A stretch of 64,000 nt of DNA from IMG/VR virus record IMGVR_UViG_3300050821_002050, positions 1 to 64,000 of that record. One strand, 5' to 3'. Below the pieces are notes generated by a model. It saw nothing but the letters and a program-made list of their open reading frames with translations, ran no database searches and had not been told where the DNA came from. Shown here piece after piece: positions 39,148 to 47,972 of this stretch. A program made the translations under genes and the position numbers. Source of the DNA: a virus. The first letter of the stretch is position 1. The number at the start of each line of letters is the position of its first letter.

Positions 39148-41161
39148 AAAATTTCCAAATCATCTGTGCCACTTCCTCAACCTTCACAGTGCCCAGATGG
39201 GCTTCGGCATCGCGTATGCCGTATGAGAGGATCAGATCGTCGCCGTTGGGGTGATACGCGAGACCAGCGCAGAACTCGATCTGCTTGTCCAAGAAGACGA
39301 ACGGCAGACTGAGACGGCGAAGTTCAAAGTCGTGGTTGAGCCACGCGAAGCGGTGCCAGTAGGTGCGCTTGCCGTTGCACGGATCAACCGACGCTTCGTG
39401 CACGACCATTAGCCAGCCACTACGGAACGGGATCGCTTGTGAGCCGCCGCTGATGTCGCCGACGCGCACTTTGGCTTCGTGCTTCTCGATGATGACTTCA
39501 TCCCCATCAAGAAAACCGGGGCGGGACTTAGTCTGCGCGATCTTGTCGAGCCGATAGACGTAGGAGTTGAGACCTTGGATAGGCATCCAGTTCTTCTCGA
39601 CCGCGTGCTGATCGGTCATGCTCCGGGCGTTGACCACACGCCAGCGGAAGCCATCGCGGATCAACCGTCCTTCCCACTGTTGACAGGTCCCGGTGGCGCA
39701 CTGCTCGCGAACACAGGCGTTAAACCATAACTCGTTCGCGTGGGACTGGAGGCGGATGTCTTCGAGACCTGTAACCATCTCCCACACAGGCTCCCGCACC
39801 CAGTCCACCTCCCGGCAGGCCACCACTGACAGTCCGTCGTCCAACTCGGCGATGAAGTTACGGGTGTCGATCGGGGCATCGTGACACTCCTTCGGGCCGA
39901 TCATGTAGCGACCGTGCTCGTCGATCTTGTAGTTGACCGTGCGAATGTTGCAGAGGATTTCCCCCTCGTGGATCACAACCGACGGGTTCATTGCCGTGTA
40001 TCCGACAGGCGGGGTGAACTCGATCTTCTTGTCAGAAAATGATGGGCAATATTCTGACAGCGGTTTGAGGAACCACCAGAGGTTCGAGCGACAGGACCAG
40101 CGATCGGCATCATTGAGCGTTGGATCGAGCGACAGGTCATCGGTCATCTGGAACGCAGCGTTGCGCTCCTTGTCGTCGTAGTAGCCCGCGACCGCATACT
40201 CGTAGCGGAGCCCGTGGGCGTAGACGTAGTCGTTTACGAAGAGGAGATCATTGGGCCGTGGGATATTCATACCGTGCTTGGCGAACATGAGCGCGAGAGC
40301 TGTCGGTCCAGTCTCGCGGTAGTGCCGAGCAAGCTCATAGAGCGGCTCGGCGCGTCGTGGTCTGAACTGGTAAGCATCCAACATACCGGTGACGAAGCCA
40401 GATATGTCCTTCAGCTCCCGCAGCGACTTGGCGCGGAACATCTTGGACTGATGAACTTCTTCGTCCCAGCCGTCCGCAGCGATGTGCTTGTCGTAGGCGG
40501 CGACGGCTTTCTCGTGCTGGCCTGCCTCGTGGTAGGTGTTGCCGAGGTAGAACATGTACCGCGAATTATGTGGCTCGTCGATCAGGCCCTGTTCCAGCAG
40601 GCGCGCGTCGCGCTCGTATTTGCCGGGTCGGTTCGCACCGTCGCCGTGGTCGGCGAAGTAGATGTCGGCAGCGTCGATACTGCCATTACACTCCAAGTCA
40701 ATGTACTCGTGTGTGACGCCGACGTAGGGCTCGTCCTTGCCGACCTGAAGGTTAATCAACCTACGATTGAAGTAGGAGATCGCTCCGCCCTTCTGGGTCA
40801 TGTTGTACGACACAGCACGCGCGTTCAGATCGAAGAACGGCTTCTCGTTATTGACGACAAGCTCCATGTCCGCGTCCATCAGGAGCGCGAACTGGCACCA
40901 CGCCATGTCCTTGTTGAACTCTTTAGCGAGCTTGAAGGCGTCGTTGCGCGCCTGCGAGTAGTTGACGAACTCGCCCTCGGCGATGACGTAGTGCACGCGG
41001 TACTGCTGGCACATTCGCTCGATGACTTCCTTGGTGTCATCGGTCGAGCCGGTGTCGAGTATCGCGACGGCTTTGACGTGGGGGAGAACAGAACGAAGGG
41101 CACGCCCAATGCGCGCACCTTCATTCTTGACGATCATGTTCAAACACAGAGATGGTTTCAT
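39137..41161 (-). CDS. GT2 glycosyltransferase fused to a GH130-like propeller
   Basis: 674 aa. Residues 1-200 are a family 2 glycosyltransferase: CLNMIVKNEGARIGRALRS, ILDTGSTDDT, and FALLMDADMEL (DxD-type). Residues 200-330 look like tetratricopeptide helices (YMFYLGNTYHEAGQHEKAVA). Residues 380-674 have the blades of a five-bladed beta-propeller like GH130 phosphorylases/mannosidases (MNPSVVIHEGEILCNIR; GLEDIRLQ; EKNWMPI; LAYHPNGDDLILSYG). The start MKPSLCLNM is at 41161. It probably builds a glycan on a virion protein, the fibres next door being obvious candidates. Whether the propeller is active is unknown. Confidence 0.7.
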   Translation of the reverse strand: MKPSLCLNMIVKNEGARIGRALRSVLPHVKAVAILDTGSTDDTKEVIERMCQQYRVHYVIAEGEFVNYSQARNDAFKLAKEFNKDMAWCQFALLMDADMELVVNNEKPFFDLNARAVSYNMTQKGGAISYFNRRLINLQVGKDEPYVGVTHEYIDLECNGSIDAADIYFADHGDGANRPGKYERDARLLEQGLIDEPHNSRYMFYLGNTYHEAGQHEKAVAAYDKHIAADGWDEEVHQSKMFRAKSLRELKDISGFVTGMLDAYQFRPRRAEPLYELARHYRETGPTALALMFAKHGMNIPRPNDLLFVNDYVYAHGLRYEYAVAGYYDDKERNAAFQMTDDLSLDPTLNDADRWSCRSNLWWFLKPLSEYCPSFSDKKIEFTPPVGYTAMNPSVVIHEGEILCNIRTVNYKIDEHGRYMIGPKECHDAPIDTRNFIAELDDGLSVVACREVDWVREPVWEMVTGLEDIRLQSHANELWFNACVREQCATGTCQQWEGRLIRDGFRWRVVNARSMTDQHAVEKNWMPIQGLNSYVYRLDKIAQTKSRPGFLDGDEVIIEKHEAKVRVGDISGGSQAIPFRSGWLMVVHEASVDPCNGKRTYWHRFAWLNHDFELRRLSLPFVFLDKQIEFCAGLAYHPNGDDLILSYGIRDAEAHLGTVKVEEVAQMIWKFYES

Positions 41162-41196
41162 GTCACACCGAGTTGGGGATCGGGGGGACTGGAGGG

Positions 41197-41817
41197 TTAG
41201 CCTTTGAACCCTCCAGTGGAGATTTTGAGTTTGCCGACACCGGTCTGACCACCGGGGTTCCAAACTGCACCGGCAAAGCCGGGGTCTTGCGTGGGCGGAA
41301 ACCAGACCGTGGTCGTGTTGAGCGGCCCGTATGCACCGGAGAACTGCGACCGTGCACCAGTCGCGCCGGTCGGGCCGGTTGCGCCAGTGTTGGACGTGTT
41401 TCCGGTATTGCCGGTGTTGCCCGTGCTCGACCCGACGCCGCCAGTTGCGCCAGTAGGTCCGGTGATGCCAGTCGTCGCGCCGTTCTGCGTGACGGACGGC
41501 GTCGGACCAACCGGACCAAGCGGACCCTGCGGCCCAGATGCTCCGGTGTTGCCGACAAGCGCCACGTTGGCCGGGCCCTGCGGGCTTGAACCCGTCGGAC
41601 CAGTCGGGCCAGTCGAGCTGGCACCAGTGGCGAGCGGACCTTGCGGGCCCGTCGGTCCCCGGAAGCCGGGGATGTTCTTGAAGTTGATCAGGTCAACTAC
41701 TTCCTTGAGGACAGCCGGGATGCGGTTGTCATCATAGTTCTGCTTGACCCTCGTCTTGTTGTCTGGATCAGGAGTGATCGGGACCCCAAGGACGTTGACA
41801 CCAACTGGGTTCGTCAT
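41197..41817 (-). CDS. Collagen-like fibre protein, 206 aa
   Basis: An N-terminal helix ([16 protein letters not shown]) that could nucleate trimers, then Gly-X-Y repeats ([20 protein letters not shown]) and a small C-terminal cap ([20 protein letters not shown]). The same head and cap occur in the next gene, so the two are duplicates. Thr-rich Y positions could be glycosylated by the downstream cassette. Confidence 0.75.
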   Translation of the reverse strand: MTNPVGVNVLGVPITPDPDNKTRVKQNYDDNRIPAVLKEVVDLINFKNIPGFRGPTGPQGPLATGASSTGPTGPTGSSPQGPANVALVGNTGASGPQGPLGPVGPTPSVTQNGATTGITGPTGATGGVGSSTGNTGNTGNTSNTGATGPTGATGARSQFSGAYGPLNTTTVWFPPTQDPGFAGAVWNPGGQTGVGKLKISTGGFKG

Positions 41818-41829
41818 CTGTCTCTCCTA

Positions 41830-42351
41830 TTAGCCAGCAGAGACAGTGAGGACGCCCGCGTTGTTCCAGACCTGCCCGTTCGCGTGCGGATCGGAAGTCG
41901 GCGGCACGATGATCACGCCTACCGTTCCACTCGGCCCAGTCGGCCCAGTTGCGCCGGTTTGACCCTGTGCGCCGGTAGGTCCAGTGACGCCGACGCCAGT
42001 CGGTCCTGTGTTGCCAGTAGGTCCAGTAGCACCAGACCCCTGCGGCCCAGTCGCGCCGACAGGACCCTGCGGCCCAGTAGCACCGAAGCCGGTCGGGCCA
42101 GTGGCTCCAGTAGCACCTGCTGCACCGACAGAACCAACGGGACCTTGCGTACCAACCGACGGGCCAGTCGCCCCAGTTGCGCCGCTCGGGCCAGTGTTGC
42201 CAGTTGCGCCAGTAGCTGCGCCAGTCGCCCCGGTGTTGCCGGTGACGCCCGTCGGGCCGCCTACAGAACCAGAGTTGATTACGTCAACCACCTGCTTGAG
42301 GATGTTCCCCAGCATGTTGCGGTCGTAGTTGCGGCTCGAAAGAATTGTCAT
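41830..42351 (-). CDS. Collagen-like fibre protein, 173 aa
   Basis: The helix [16 protein letters not shown] is followed by about 100 residues of Gly-X-Y (GATGPTG types) and a cap ([19 protein letters not shown]). It shares both ends with the 206-aa gene. It is first under promoter P42. Confidence 0.75.
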   Translation of the reverse strand: MTILSSRNYDRNMLGNILKQVVDVINSGSVGGPTGVTGNTGATGAATGATGNTGPSGATGATGPSVGTQGPVGSVGAAGATGATGPTGFGATGPQGPVGATGPQGSGATGPTGNTGPTGVGVTGPTGAQGQTGATGPTGPSGTVGVIIVPPTSDPHANGQVWNNAGVLTVSAG

Positions 42352-42404
42352 GGTAGTCCCCTGTCAGCGAGAGCTGGCCTCGGCAGAAGCCGAACGTGCA
42401 TCGA

Positions 42405-42436
42405 GGACTAGGGGATAAACGTTAGGAACACGTTAA
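42405..42436 (-). promoter_or_regulatory. Late promoter P42 (CtrA-like box, one mismatch)
   Basis: Minus strand TTAA-CGTGTTC-CTAA, 11 nt, TAGTCC. It lies 53 bp upstream of the 173-aa fibre gene, with a TCGGC-TTCT-GCCGA hairpin between. Confidence 0.5.
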
Positions 42437-42449
42437 GGCGGTGTAAGAA

Positions 42450-44759
42450 TTAGCCGACGCCACCCGTCACCGCGTGCTGTCCGCCTGCCGGCTGATTTCC
42501 GACAAGATGCGTCTGCGGCCCCATTGACTGAGACAGAGGCGCAGCTTGGTTGCCCTGCGCGGCGGCGGCGCGCTGCGCGGTACCGTCGTTCGGATGCTGC
42601 TCTCCGCCCGGACTTACGGGGGCCGTAACTCCTTGCGGATTGTGAGGATCGACGCCCTCGTGCACAGGCGGCCCCTCGGGGACGCCGACCTTGGCTGCGA
42701 TGCCGCCCGCCGAGAGATCGGTCGCGATGCGCTTGGCACCAGCGGCCACACCCTCGTCGATTGACTTCTGCAGCATCTGCATGACCTGACCGCCCTGCTG
42801 CTGCGCCTGCTGCGCCTTCTCCATCTGCTCGATCTGATCCTCGTCGGGGACAATGTCCTCGCCGGGCATGCCGAGAGTGGTCGAGACGGAGCGCAACACG
42901 TTCGCGCGGCCCTTGAGCCCCATGATGTGCTGATCGGTCGGGTTGTTCGTGTGCTGCAGGAACTCCAACTGGCGCTGACGCAGCGTCTCGCGCTGGATCG
43001 CCACATTGACGCCCTGCACCGTGAGCTTCTCTTCGCCAGTGAGAAGGCCAGACGTGTCAGTCAGCAGGATCAAGTCCTGCAACTGCATCATCGAGCCTTC
43101 GATCACATCACGATCAATGTTCGCACTCACCGTCTGGAGTATTTTGGAAGCATTGCCCATCAGCATCGCAAGCCCCGATGCTGTCCTTCCAGCACCACCA
43201 GAAGCCTGACCACCGACATATTTTGGGATCGCGCTTACGTCGTCCGCGATCTCCACCAACTCCTTGTAGACCTGCATCAAAACTTGCGCGTTGCTTGTCG
43301 GCATGAAGAAGGTGATCGGCTGCTTCGTCCCGCCCGTCATCGGGTCGTTCTTCGTGTGCCATCGCTTCCATGGATACAAGTCCTCCCCATTCTCGCCTTC
43401 AGCGAGCATGTCGTCATTGATCACGACTTGGGGGCCAGAAGCTATGCTAATATTGTTGATCAGCGACCGGAGCGTTGCGTTGGCGCTTTCCTGCAGGTCC
43501 GCCAACAAATCTGTCAAGCCATTTCCGACAGGTGTCCCCGGAACTTTTTCAAATGAGGTGATGAAATAAGGATGCCGTTGCCGGGGTGATGGGCTTAGGT
43601 GGCACTTAATCACATGTGCCCCAATCACCCAGATTTGCACATGATAATCGCGAAGCTCATCCTCTATCACCATTCCATAGTCCTGCAAGAGGCGACCCTG
43701 CACGTTGCCATTGAACTCCATCATACTGATCATGCCGCTTCTATTCCAAGCGGGGTTCTCGCGACTTTCGAGGACGGAGCGTTCTGCGTCGGTGGTGTCC
43801 CAGTTGTCGTAGAGGCCACCGCGACCATACTCGTCGAGGACCGCCCTGATCTCGTCACTATTATAGCCCGGCAAGTCGAGCAAGTCGTTCAGCTCCGCGC
43901 GCGTAACGCGAAGCTTTTCAATCGTGTTAGCATTTTCGATGTCAGATACCCCGGGGGTAAACCAGAGATCAAACGGCGAGACGCGGTTCCATGTCAATTT
44001 GGGAACCTGCTGAATTGTGGGGGCACCCCCGCCTTTAGGCCAGATGACAGTGGGGATGATTTTGACTACAGGCCCCTTCACACAGGCGAAGGGGAAGATG
44101 GGCAAGTCGACTAGAAACTCAGCAAGAGCGTGGTAGTACCCGCCCTCGTTCAGCATATCCTGAATTTTTGCCTCACTGTCGCGAGCCTGTTTGTTCGCCT
44201 TGCGCTTCGCTGCGTCCTCGGCCTGCTCTATGAGGTTGCGTTTCCGATCGCCCAAATCGCTGGGACTTGGTGGCTGGCCTGTCGTCTGGGCGACCATCTG
44301 CGCTTCCTGCTGGATAAGCTGATCTATCCGCTGCAGGATGTCATCGGGCACTGGTGGGTTTTTGGGTGGCTCTAGCGACCACGGAACGTCCTGTCCCAAG
44401 TAGATGTCGCGCAGGAGCGAGGAGGCGGCGCGACACTTCTGTGCGATCAGGCGCGCGTAGACCGTCGAGCCGCCCCACCTCGTTACTTCAGCGAGCTTGG
44501 TAGGGTCGTACTGGCCGTTGAACGATCGCATGGCGGCGAGCATTCTATTTGACCAGCCCGCTACCGTGTTACGGTGGTTTCGAAAAATCTCGAACTGGGA
44601 TTTCACGTACCCTGCAAGCTGCGGGTACTGCGGCTGCCCCATAGCATTAGCCGCCTGCTGCGCCTGCGCTTTTTGCGTGGCAGCGGCGTCGAGTTGGGCT
44701 TCCAGTGCGGCGGGGGAAGTAAACTGGATGACGCCGTTTTGTCCAAGCTGATCGGCCAT
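42450..44759 (-). CDS. Portal protein
   Basis: 769 aa. The core (RWGGSTVYARLIAQKCRAASSL; PFDLWFTPG; EFNGNVQG; GNGLTDLLADLQESANATLR) and the long Gln-rich helical C-terminus match large P22-like portal proteins. It forms the twelve-subunit ring through which DNA is packaged and ejected, next to terminase. The Gln-rich tail (about 670-760) may form an internal barrel. A palindrome (42614-42628) near the C-terminus reads VTAPVS. Confidence 0.8.
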   Translation of the reverse strand: MADQLGQNGVIQFTSPAALEAQLDAAATQKAQAQQAANAMGQPQYPQLAGYVKSQFEIFRNHRNTVAGWSNRMLAAMRSFNGQYDPTKLAEVTRWGGSTVYARLIAQKCRAASSLLRDIYLGQDVPWSLEPPKNPPVPDDILQRIDQLIQQEAQMVAQTTGQPPSPSDLGDRKRNLIEQAEDAAKRKANKQARDSEAKIQDMLNEGGYYHALAEFLVDLPIFPFACVKGPVVKIIPTVIWPKGGGAPTIQQVPKLTWNRVSPFDLWFTPGVSDIENANTIEKLRVTRAELNDLLDLPGYNSDEIRAVLDEYGRGGLYDNWDTTDAERSVLESRENPAWNRSGMISMMEFNGNVQGRLLQDYGMVIEDELRDYHVQIWVIGAHVIKCHLSPSPRQRHPYFITSFEKVPGTPVGNGLTDLLADLQESANATLRSLINNISIASGPQVVINDDMLAEGENGEDLYPWKRWHTKNDPMTGGTKQPITFFMPTSNAQVLMQVYKELVEIADDVSAIPKYVGGQASGGAGRTASGLAMLMGNASKILQTVSANIDRDVIEGSMMQLQDLILLTDTSGLLTGEEKLTVQGVNVAIQRETLRQRQLEFLQHTNNPTDQHIMGLKGRANVLRSVSTTLGMPGEDIVPDEDQIEQMEKAQQAQQQGGQVMQMLQKSIDEGVAAGAKRIATDLSAGGIAAKVGVPEGPPVHEGVDPHNPQGVTAPVSPGGEQHPNDGTAQRAAAAQGNQAAPLSQSMGPQTHLVGNQPAGGQHAVTGGVG
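42614..42628. repeat. Dispersed palindrome site 13
   Basis: TTACGG-GGG-CCGTAA; in frame as GVTAPVSPG in the disordered C-terminal part of the portal protein. Confidence 0.9.
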
Positions 44760-44761
44760 GA

Positions 44762-44791
44762 GTTATACTCGAAAATCATTCTGAGTATAAC
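44762..44791. repeat. Inverted repeat beside portal start
   Basis: GTTATACTC and GAGTATAAC form a perfect 9-bp inverted repeat around 12 bp, ending 3 bp from the portal ATG. It could be an operator or an RNA hairpin. TATACT on the minus strand is a fair -10. Confidence 0.6.
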
Positions 44792-44809
44792 CACCTGCCA
44801 CGACAGCTC

Positions 44810-44842
44810 TTAAAACTCGATTAACGAACGAAATCTTAGGGG
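44810..44842 (+). promoter_or_regulatory. Late promoter P44 (CtrA-like box)
   Basis: TTAA-AACTCGA-TTAAC, 12 nt, TAGGGG on the plus strand, aimed at the rightward membrane gene at 44878. The same box is palindromic in its halves and could also serve the leftward portal gene. Confidence 0.6.
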
Positions 44843-44856
44843 TTGCGGAGTGAGAT

Positions 44857-44879
44857 ATGGTCGACAGGAGTTCGACCAT
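44857..44879 (+). promoter_or_regulatory. Hairpin sequestering the start of 44878-45141
   Basis: ATGGTCGA (44857-44864) pairs with TCGACCAT (44872-44879). The 7-nt loop holds AGGAG, and the 3' arm contains the A and T of the ATG at 44878. Confidence 0.6.
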
Positions 44880-45141
44880 GGACACGCAGTATCACCTCTG
44901 GGTTTGGGGCAACGTCACCTCGACCGTAGCCGTCATCGGATCGCTGTTCGGGTACGTCCCAGCGATCGCGGGCCTTGTCGCATTGCTCTGGTATTTCATC
45001 CAGATTTACGAGAGCCGAACAGCACAACGTTGGATGGCCAATCGCCGGGCAAAGCAGATCGCGCGTCTAAAGGCAAAGATAATTCTGCTCGAAGCTGCAC
45101 AGCTAGTTGAGCCTGTGTTTCCGCCCGACGACGCAGGCTAG
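44878..45141 (+). CDS. Rightward membrane protein in late block, holin-like, 87 aa
   Basis: The only confident plus-strand gene within the 40-kb leftward block. It begins MDTQYHLWVWGNVTST, has hydrophobic helices (VAVIGSLFGYVPAIAGLVALLWYF), then a basic coiled tail (RAKQIARLKAKIILLEAAQL). AGGAG is 7 nt before the ATG. Size, topology and place next to terminase recall small podovirus holins. It overlaps the end of TerL by 4 bp tail to tail. Its own promoter and RBS hairpin suggest timing is separately controlled. Confidence 0.65.
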   Translation: MDTQYHLWVWGNVTSTVAVIGSLFGYVPAIAGLVALLWYFIQIYESRTAQRWMANRRAKQIARLKAKIILLEAAQLVEPVFPPDDAG

Positions 45142-46592
45142 GTCCAACCCAGCGGGGAAACTGGAGCACGACGCTTGGCTTTGGGCCTAATGCGCCGAGT
45201 GATTTCAGGAACAATTCCACCGTGGACGCACAGAGCAAGATACTGCAGGTCATCGGCAACATGAGAAAATCCATCGCGGTCGTCCTTCTCGGGTTTCGTC
45301 CTCATTGCACCATCTTTTTTCTTTGTGAACCGGTAGCCGCCAGCCATCGCACGACACAGGTGCGGACAGCCCTCCCGCGAGATCATCAGTGACGGGCCAC
45401 CGTTCGTCTGACGCTGCAGGAGGGCTTCCACCGCACGGAGGCGCGGTTCTATGTCATTGGTCGGGGCAGGGAAACAAGGAACACCGAAGCGCGTCATGGC
45501 GTCGATGCAGCTCTCCTCTGCAATCGACCCCTTCGCGACGCCGCTCGGGTCACCTACTGCGGCGACCCTGTAGCCAATGAATTTGTTCGAATAGAGGATC
45601 GGCTTGAGGTTTTGCATGACGTGCTTCTCAAGACCGACGTTCGTCGCAGGTACTTCCTTGTGGACCAGAAGCCGGCCCATGTGATCCATCTGCGCGATCA
45701 GTGACCACGGGTTACGGCCAAAATCTTGCCCAATGAGAAGCGGGTACCCGGGTATAAGGAGCGTAGAAGCGACAATGTGGAAATCCGACCGGAACGTGTT
45801 CTTAAAGACCGCAGCTCCCGACGGGTCATCACCATATTGAGCGTAAACGTATCGACGGACCCAGTCGCTGTCCTCGCCGTACATTTCCACAAGACGTTCA
45901 TAATATCGTCGCCCCTGCTTGATGCGGTCTGGATGGTTGAGGGGGAGCTTTTTTGTCGCGGTGGTTTGGACGAGGTGGTTGAGGTTTTCGGCATCGACCG
46001 ACATTCCTGATGGTTGTTTGAAGATCAGCACATCCATCGGTGGGTTTTCCATGAGGGTGTGCCATGGGGTCATCTCAGTTGGGAAGTTGGTGTCCGCGAT
46101 CCAACCGTGCCACGTCGGTTGACCGCGATCGCCTGATGGATAGCGGCCCAGACGCCCTGAGAGCGGCGCGAGCACGTCGTAGTCCATCTCGATGCACTCC
46201 GAGAGCCAAGCTCCCGTTAGCTGCATAGAAAGGAGACGAGCTTGATCTTCAGCGTTTTCCAAAGGGATAAAAATCCATTCCGACTTAACATCGCCGAACT
46301 CCAGATGGTACGTGTTCTCCGACACCTTCCACGCGCCAAGGCCCTCCAGCCACTGCTGGCAGTCCTTCAAGACCGTGTCCTTCAACTGCTTCAGGGTCTG
46401 TCGGACCACCGCGAAGCGAGTGTAGCGATAACCGTCCGCAGCCTTCTCCTGTGAGAGGGCCCGCACGAGCAACTCGATGATGCAGCCAACCGTCTTGCCC
46501 GAACCAACCGGCCCGGCCATTAAGCGACCAAACGCCGCACTGCTCCGCATGAAGAGCGCGATGGTTGGTGGGGCGACGAAGTTGAGGGACAT
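45138..46592 (-). CDS. terL: Terminase large subunit
   Basis: 484 aa. Walker A GPVGSGKT is near residues 27-34; a coupling/Walker B segment is around LTGAWLSECIEM. The nuclease domain has IGQDFGRNPWS, GDPSG and DDRDGFSHVADDLQYL, giving the acidic metal-binding residues. It pumps DNA into the head and cuts it. Its start overlaps the previous stop. The composition matches its neighbours, with no sign of transfer. Confidence 0.85.
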   Translation of the reverse strand: MSLNFVAPPTIALFMRSSAAFGRLMAGPVGSGKTVGCIIELLVRALSQEKAADGYRYTRFAVVRQTLKQLKDTVLKDCQQWLEGLGAWKVSENTYHLEFGDVKSEWIFIPLENAEDQARLLSMQLTGAWLSECIEMDYDVLAPLSGRLGRYPSGDRGQPTWHGWIADTNFPTEMTPWHTLMENPPMDVLIFKQPSGMSVDAENLNHLVQTTATKKLPLNHPDRIKQGRRYYERLVEMYGEDSDWVRRYVYAQYGDDPSGAAVFKNTFRSDFHIVASTLLIPGYPLLIGQDFGRNPWSLIAQMDHMGRLLVHKEVPATNVGLEKHVMQNLKPILYSNKFIGYRVAAVGDPSGVAKGSIAEESCIDAMTRFGVPCFPAPTNDIEPRLRAVEALLQRQTNGGPSLMISREGCPHLCRAMAGGYRFTKKKDGAMRTKPEKDDRDGFSHVADDLQYLALCVHGGIVPEITRRIRPKAKRRAPVSPLGWT

Positions 46593-47728
46593 CAGGCAGC
46601 ATTCCTACTGTCAGCGAAGTCCTGCCATGACACCCACGGCTTGGCCTCGGTGAGGGGCTTGAGTTGGCTCTCTAGGTAGACTTGCCAGTGGGCTGTGATG
46701 CCGTGGGTCGGATGCGTAAACCAAAGTGCCTGCGATGGGCGGCTATAGGGTGCGCGCAAGACCAAGTGCGCGAACTCGTCGTAGCCTTTGAGTGAGTTAT
46801 TGACGATAAGGCCCGGTAGAGTGAGGTACTGGTGCCAATGTCCGATGAGTAGCGTATCGAAATCTCGACCAATCTGAGCCTCAGAACGATGCGTCTTAAG
46901 AGTGCCCCGCATGATCGGGCCCAGAGCGCCGATAATACCGTCACCACCTTTAGTACCAAGACTGTCGCCATGAGTAAGCAGATAACGGTGGCCAAAAAGA
47001 TTGAAAGCGCAATCTGCAGTTTCGGGTATCGCAAAGCGAACATGGTCGGTCCTCCTGAAGTGTCTCGCGACGCCGCAGTAGACATTCCACTCGTGGCTCG
47101 TGAAAACCCTCTCCTTGCATTGCATTTTCTTGGTGCTGCGACCGTGGTTGCCCACGACGCACGGCACGAACACTTTTCCGAAACTTGACGCCATCGTCTC
47201 GATGCCGCCGCAGATCAGGTCGATCAGGTCCTCGATGGCTTGCTGGGTCGTCCTGTCGTTTGACTTCACAAGCTCTTCGTGAATATCGCCACCCAGCATG
47301 TCACCGCCCAGTGCCACAACACAGCCCGGATAGGCCGCCTTGGCCTTCCCCATGTGGTTGAATGCAAGGTCGACGGTGGTGGTGACGAGACGCTCGATGC
47401 GTCGTTTGGCGACACCTTTGTCGAAGGTGTTGATCCCGGGCATTCGGACGACTTCGCCGTAGTGCCAGTCAGACCAGATCGTAGCCGGTACGCCGCGAGT
47501 GCCGCTTCCGCCCGCTCGTTTAAGCCAAGTCGGGGGGTCGGGGTCGTGGGCTGCGATTTTGTAGATGTTTTCCCGGATGGTCCTTGCGTCATCGCGCTCC
47601 CCCTGCAACTGCTCGATGTTCTTTTTCTGCGCAAGGAGGAGCTTATTCTTCTCCCGAAGTAGGGCCATGGCGTCGCCGAGCTGCTTCTGCAGATCGGCAG
47701 TTTGTCTGTCTGGTGGGCCGCTTGGCAT
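46592..47728 (-). CDS. Metallophosphoesterase
   Basis: 378 aa. A coiled coil (residues 10-50: LQKQLGDAMALLREKNKLLL) precedes a calcineurin-like phosphoesterase: WSDWHYGE, ALGGDMLGGDIHEE, VVGNHGR, THGDS, and IGHWHQY give the D-x-H, GD, GNH and GH metal motifs in order. Such enzymes cut phosphodiesters in DNA, RNA or small molecules. Lying between the terminase subunits is unusual and suggests a role in packaging or DNA end processing. The ATG at 47728 has AGGAG; a TTG at 47749 is less likely. Confidence 0.75.
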   Translation of the reverse strand: MPSGPPDRQTADLQKQLGDAMALLREKNKLLLAQKKNIEQLQGERDDARTIRENIYKIAAHDPDPPTWLKRAGGSGTRGVPATIWSDWHYGEVVRMPGINTFDKGVAKRRIERLVTTTVDLAFNHMGKAKAAYPGCVVALGGDMLGGDIHEELVKSNDRTTQQAIEDLIDLICGGIETMASSFGKVFVPCVVGNHGRSTKKMQCKERVFTSHEWNVYCGVARHFRRTDHVRFAIPETADCAFNLFGHRYLLTHGDSLGTKGGDGIIGALGPIMRGTLKTHRSEAQIGRDFDTLLIGHWHQYLTLPGLIVNNSLKGYDEFAHLVLRAPYSRPSQALWFTHPTHGITAHWQVYLESQLKPLTEAKPWVSWQDFADSRNAA

Positions 47729-47972
47729 CGTATCGTCTCCTGCGCTCAATACCTTTTAAAGTCTGACTATTACGAAAGTCTTTCTCTCGCCCCTTGGGGC
47801 TCTGGCCGTACCGTCGTAGCCGCTCACGAGACTTCGGGGTCCCGCCGTACCGGCGTAACGTCTCGTACCGTTTCGGTGAGTGGTTGTATTTCCAGACTGC
47901 TCGCTGTCGCCCGGGCTGCCTGCGGGCTTTGCAATCGGTCAGGAGCTTTTGCAGGTGCAGTCGGCGCGTCAC
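47643..47972 (-). CDS. Overlapping ORF with 13-residue repeats, candidate
   Basis: In a frame different from both neighbours, residues encoded at about 47894-47700 form four to five copies of a 13-residue unit (RRYGGTPKSRERL, RRYGQSPKGREKD, FRNSQTLKGIERR). This matches a repeat type seen in phage and bacterial basic proteins. It spans the end of the TerS-like gene, the gap and the start of the phosphoesterase. A GTG at 47972 is a possible start but has no good ribosome site. The repeats argue for present or past coding in this frame. Confidence 0.3.
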   Translation of the reverse strand: MTRRLHLQKLLTDCKARRQPGRQRAVWKYNHSPKRYETLRRYGGTPKSRERLRRYGQSPKGREKDFRNSQTLKGIERRRRYDAKRPTRQTNCRSAEAARRRHGPTSGEE

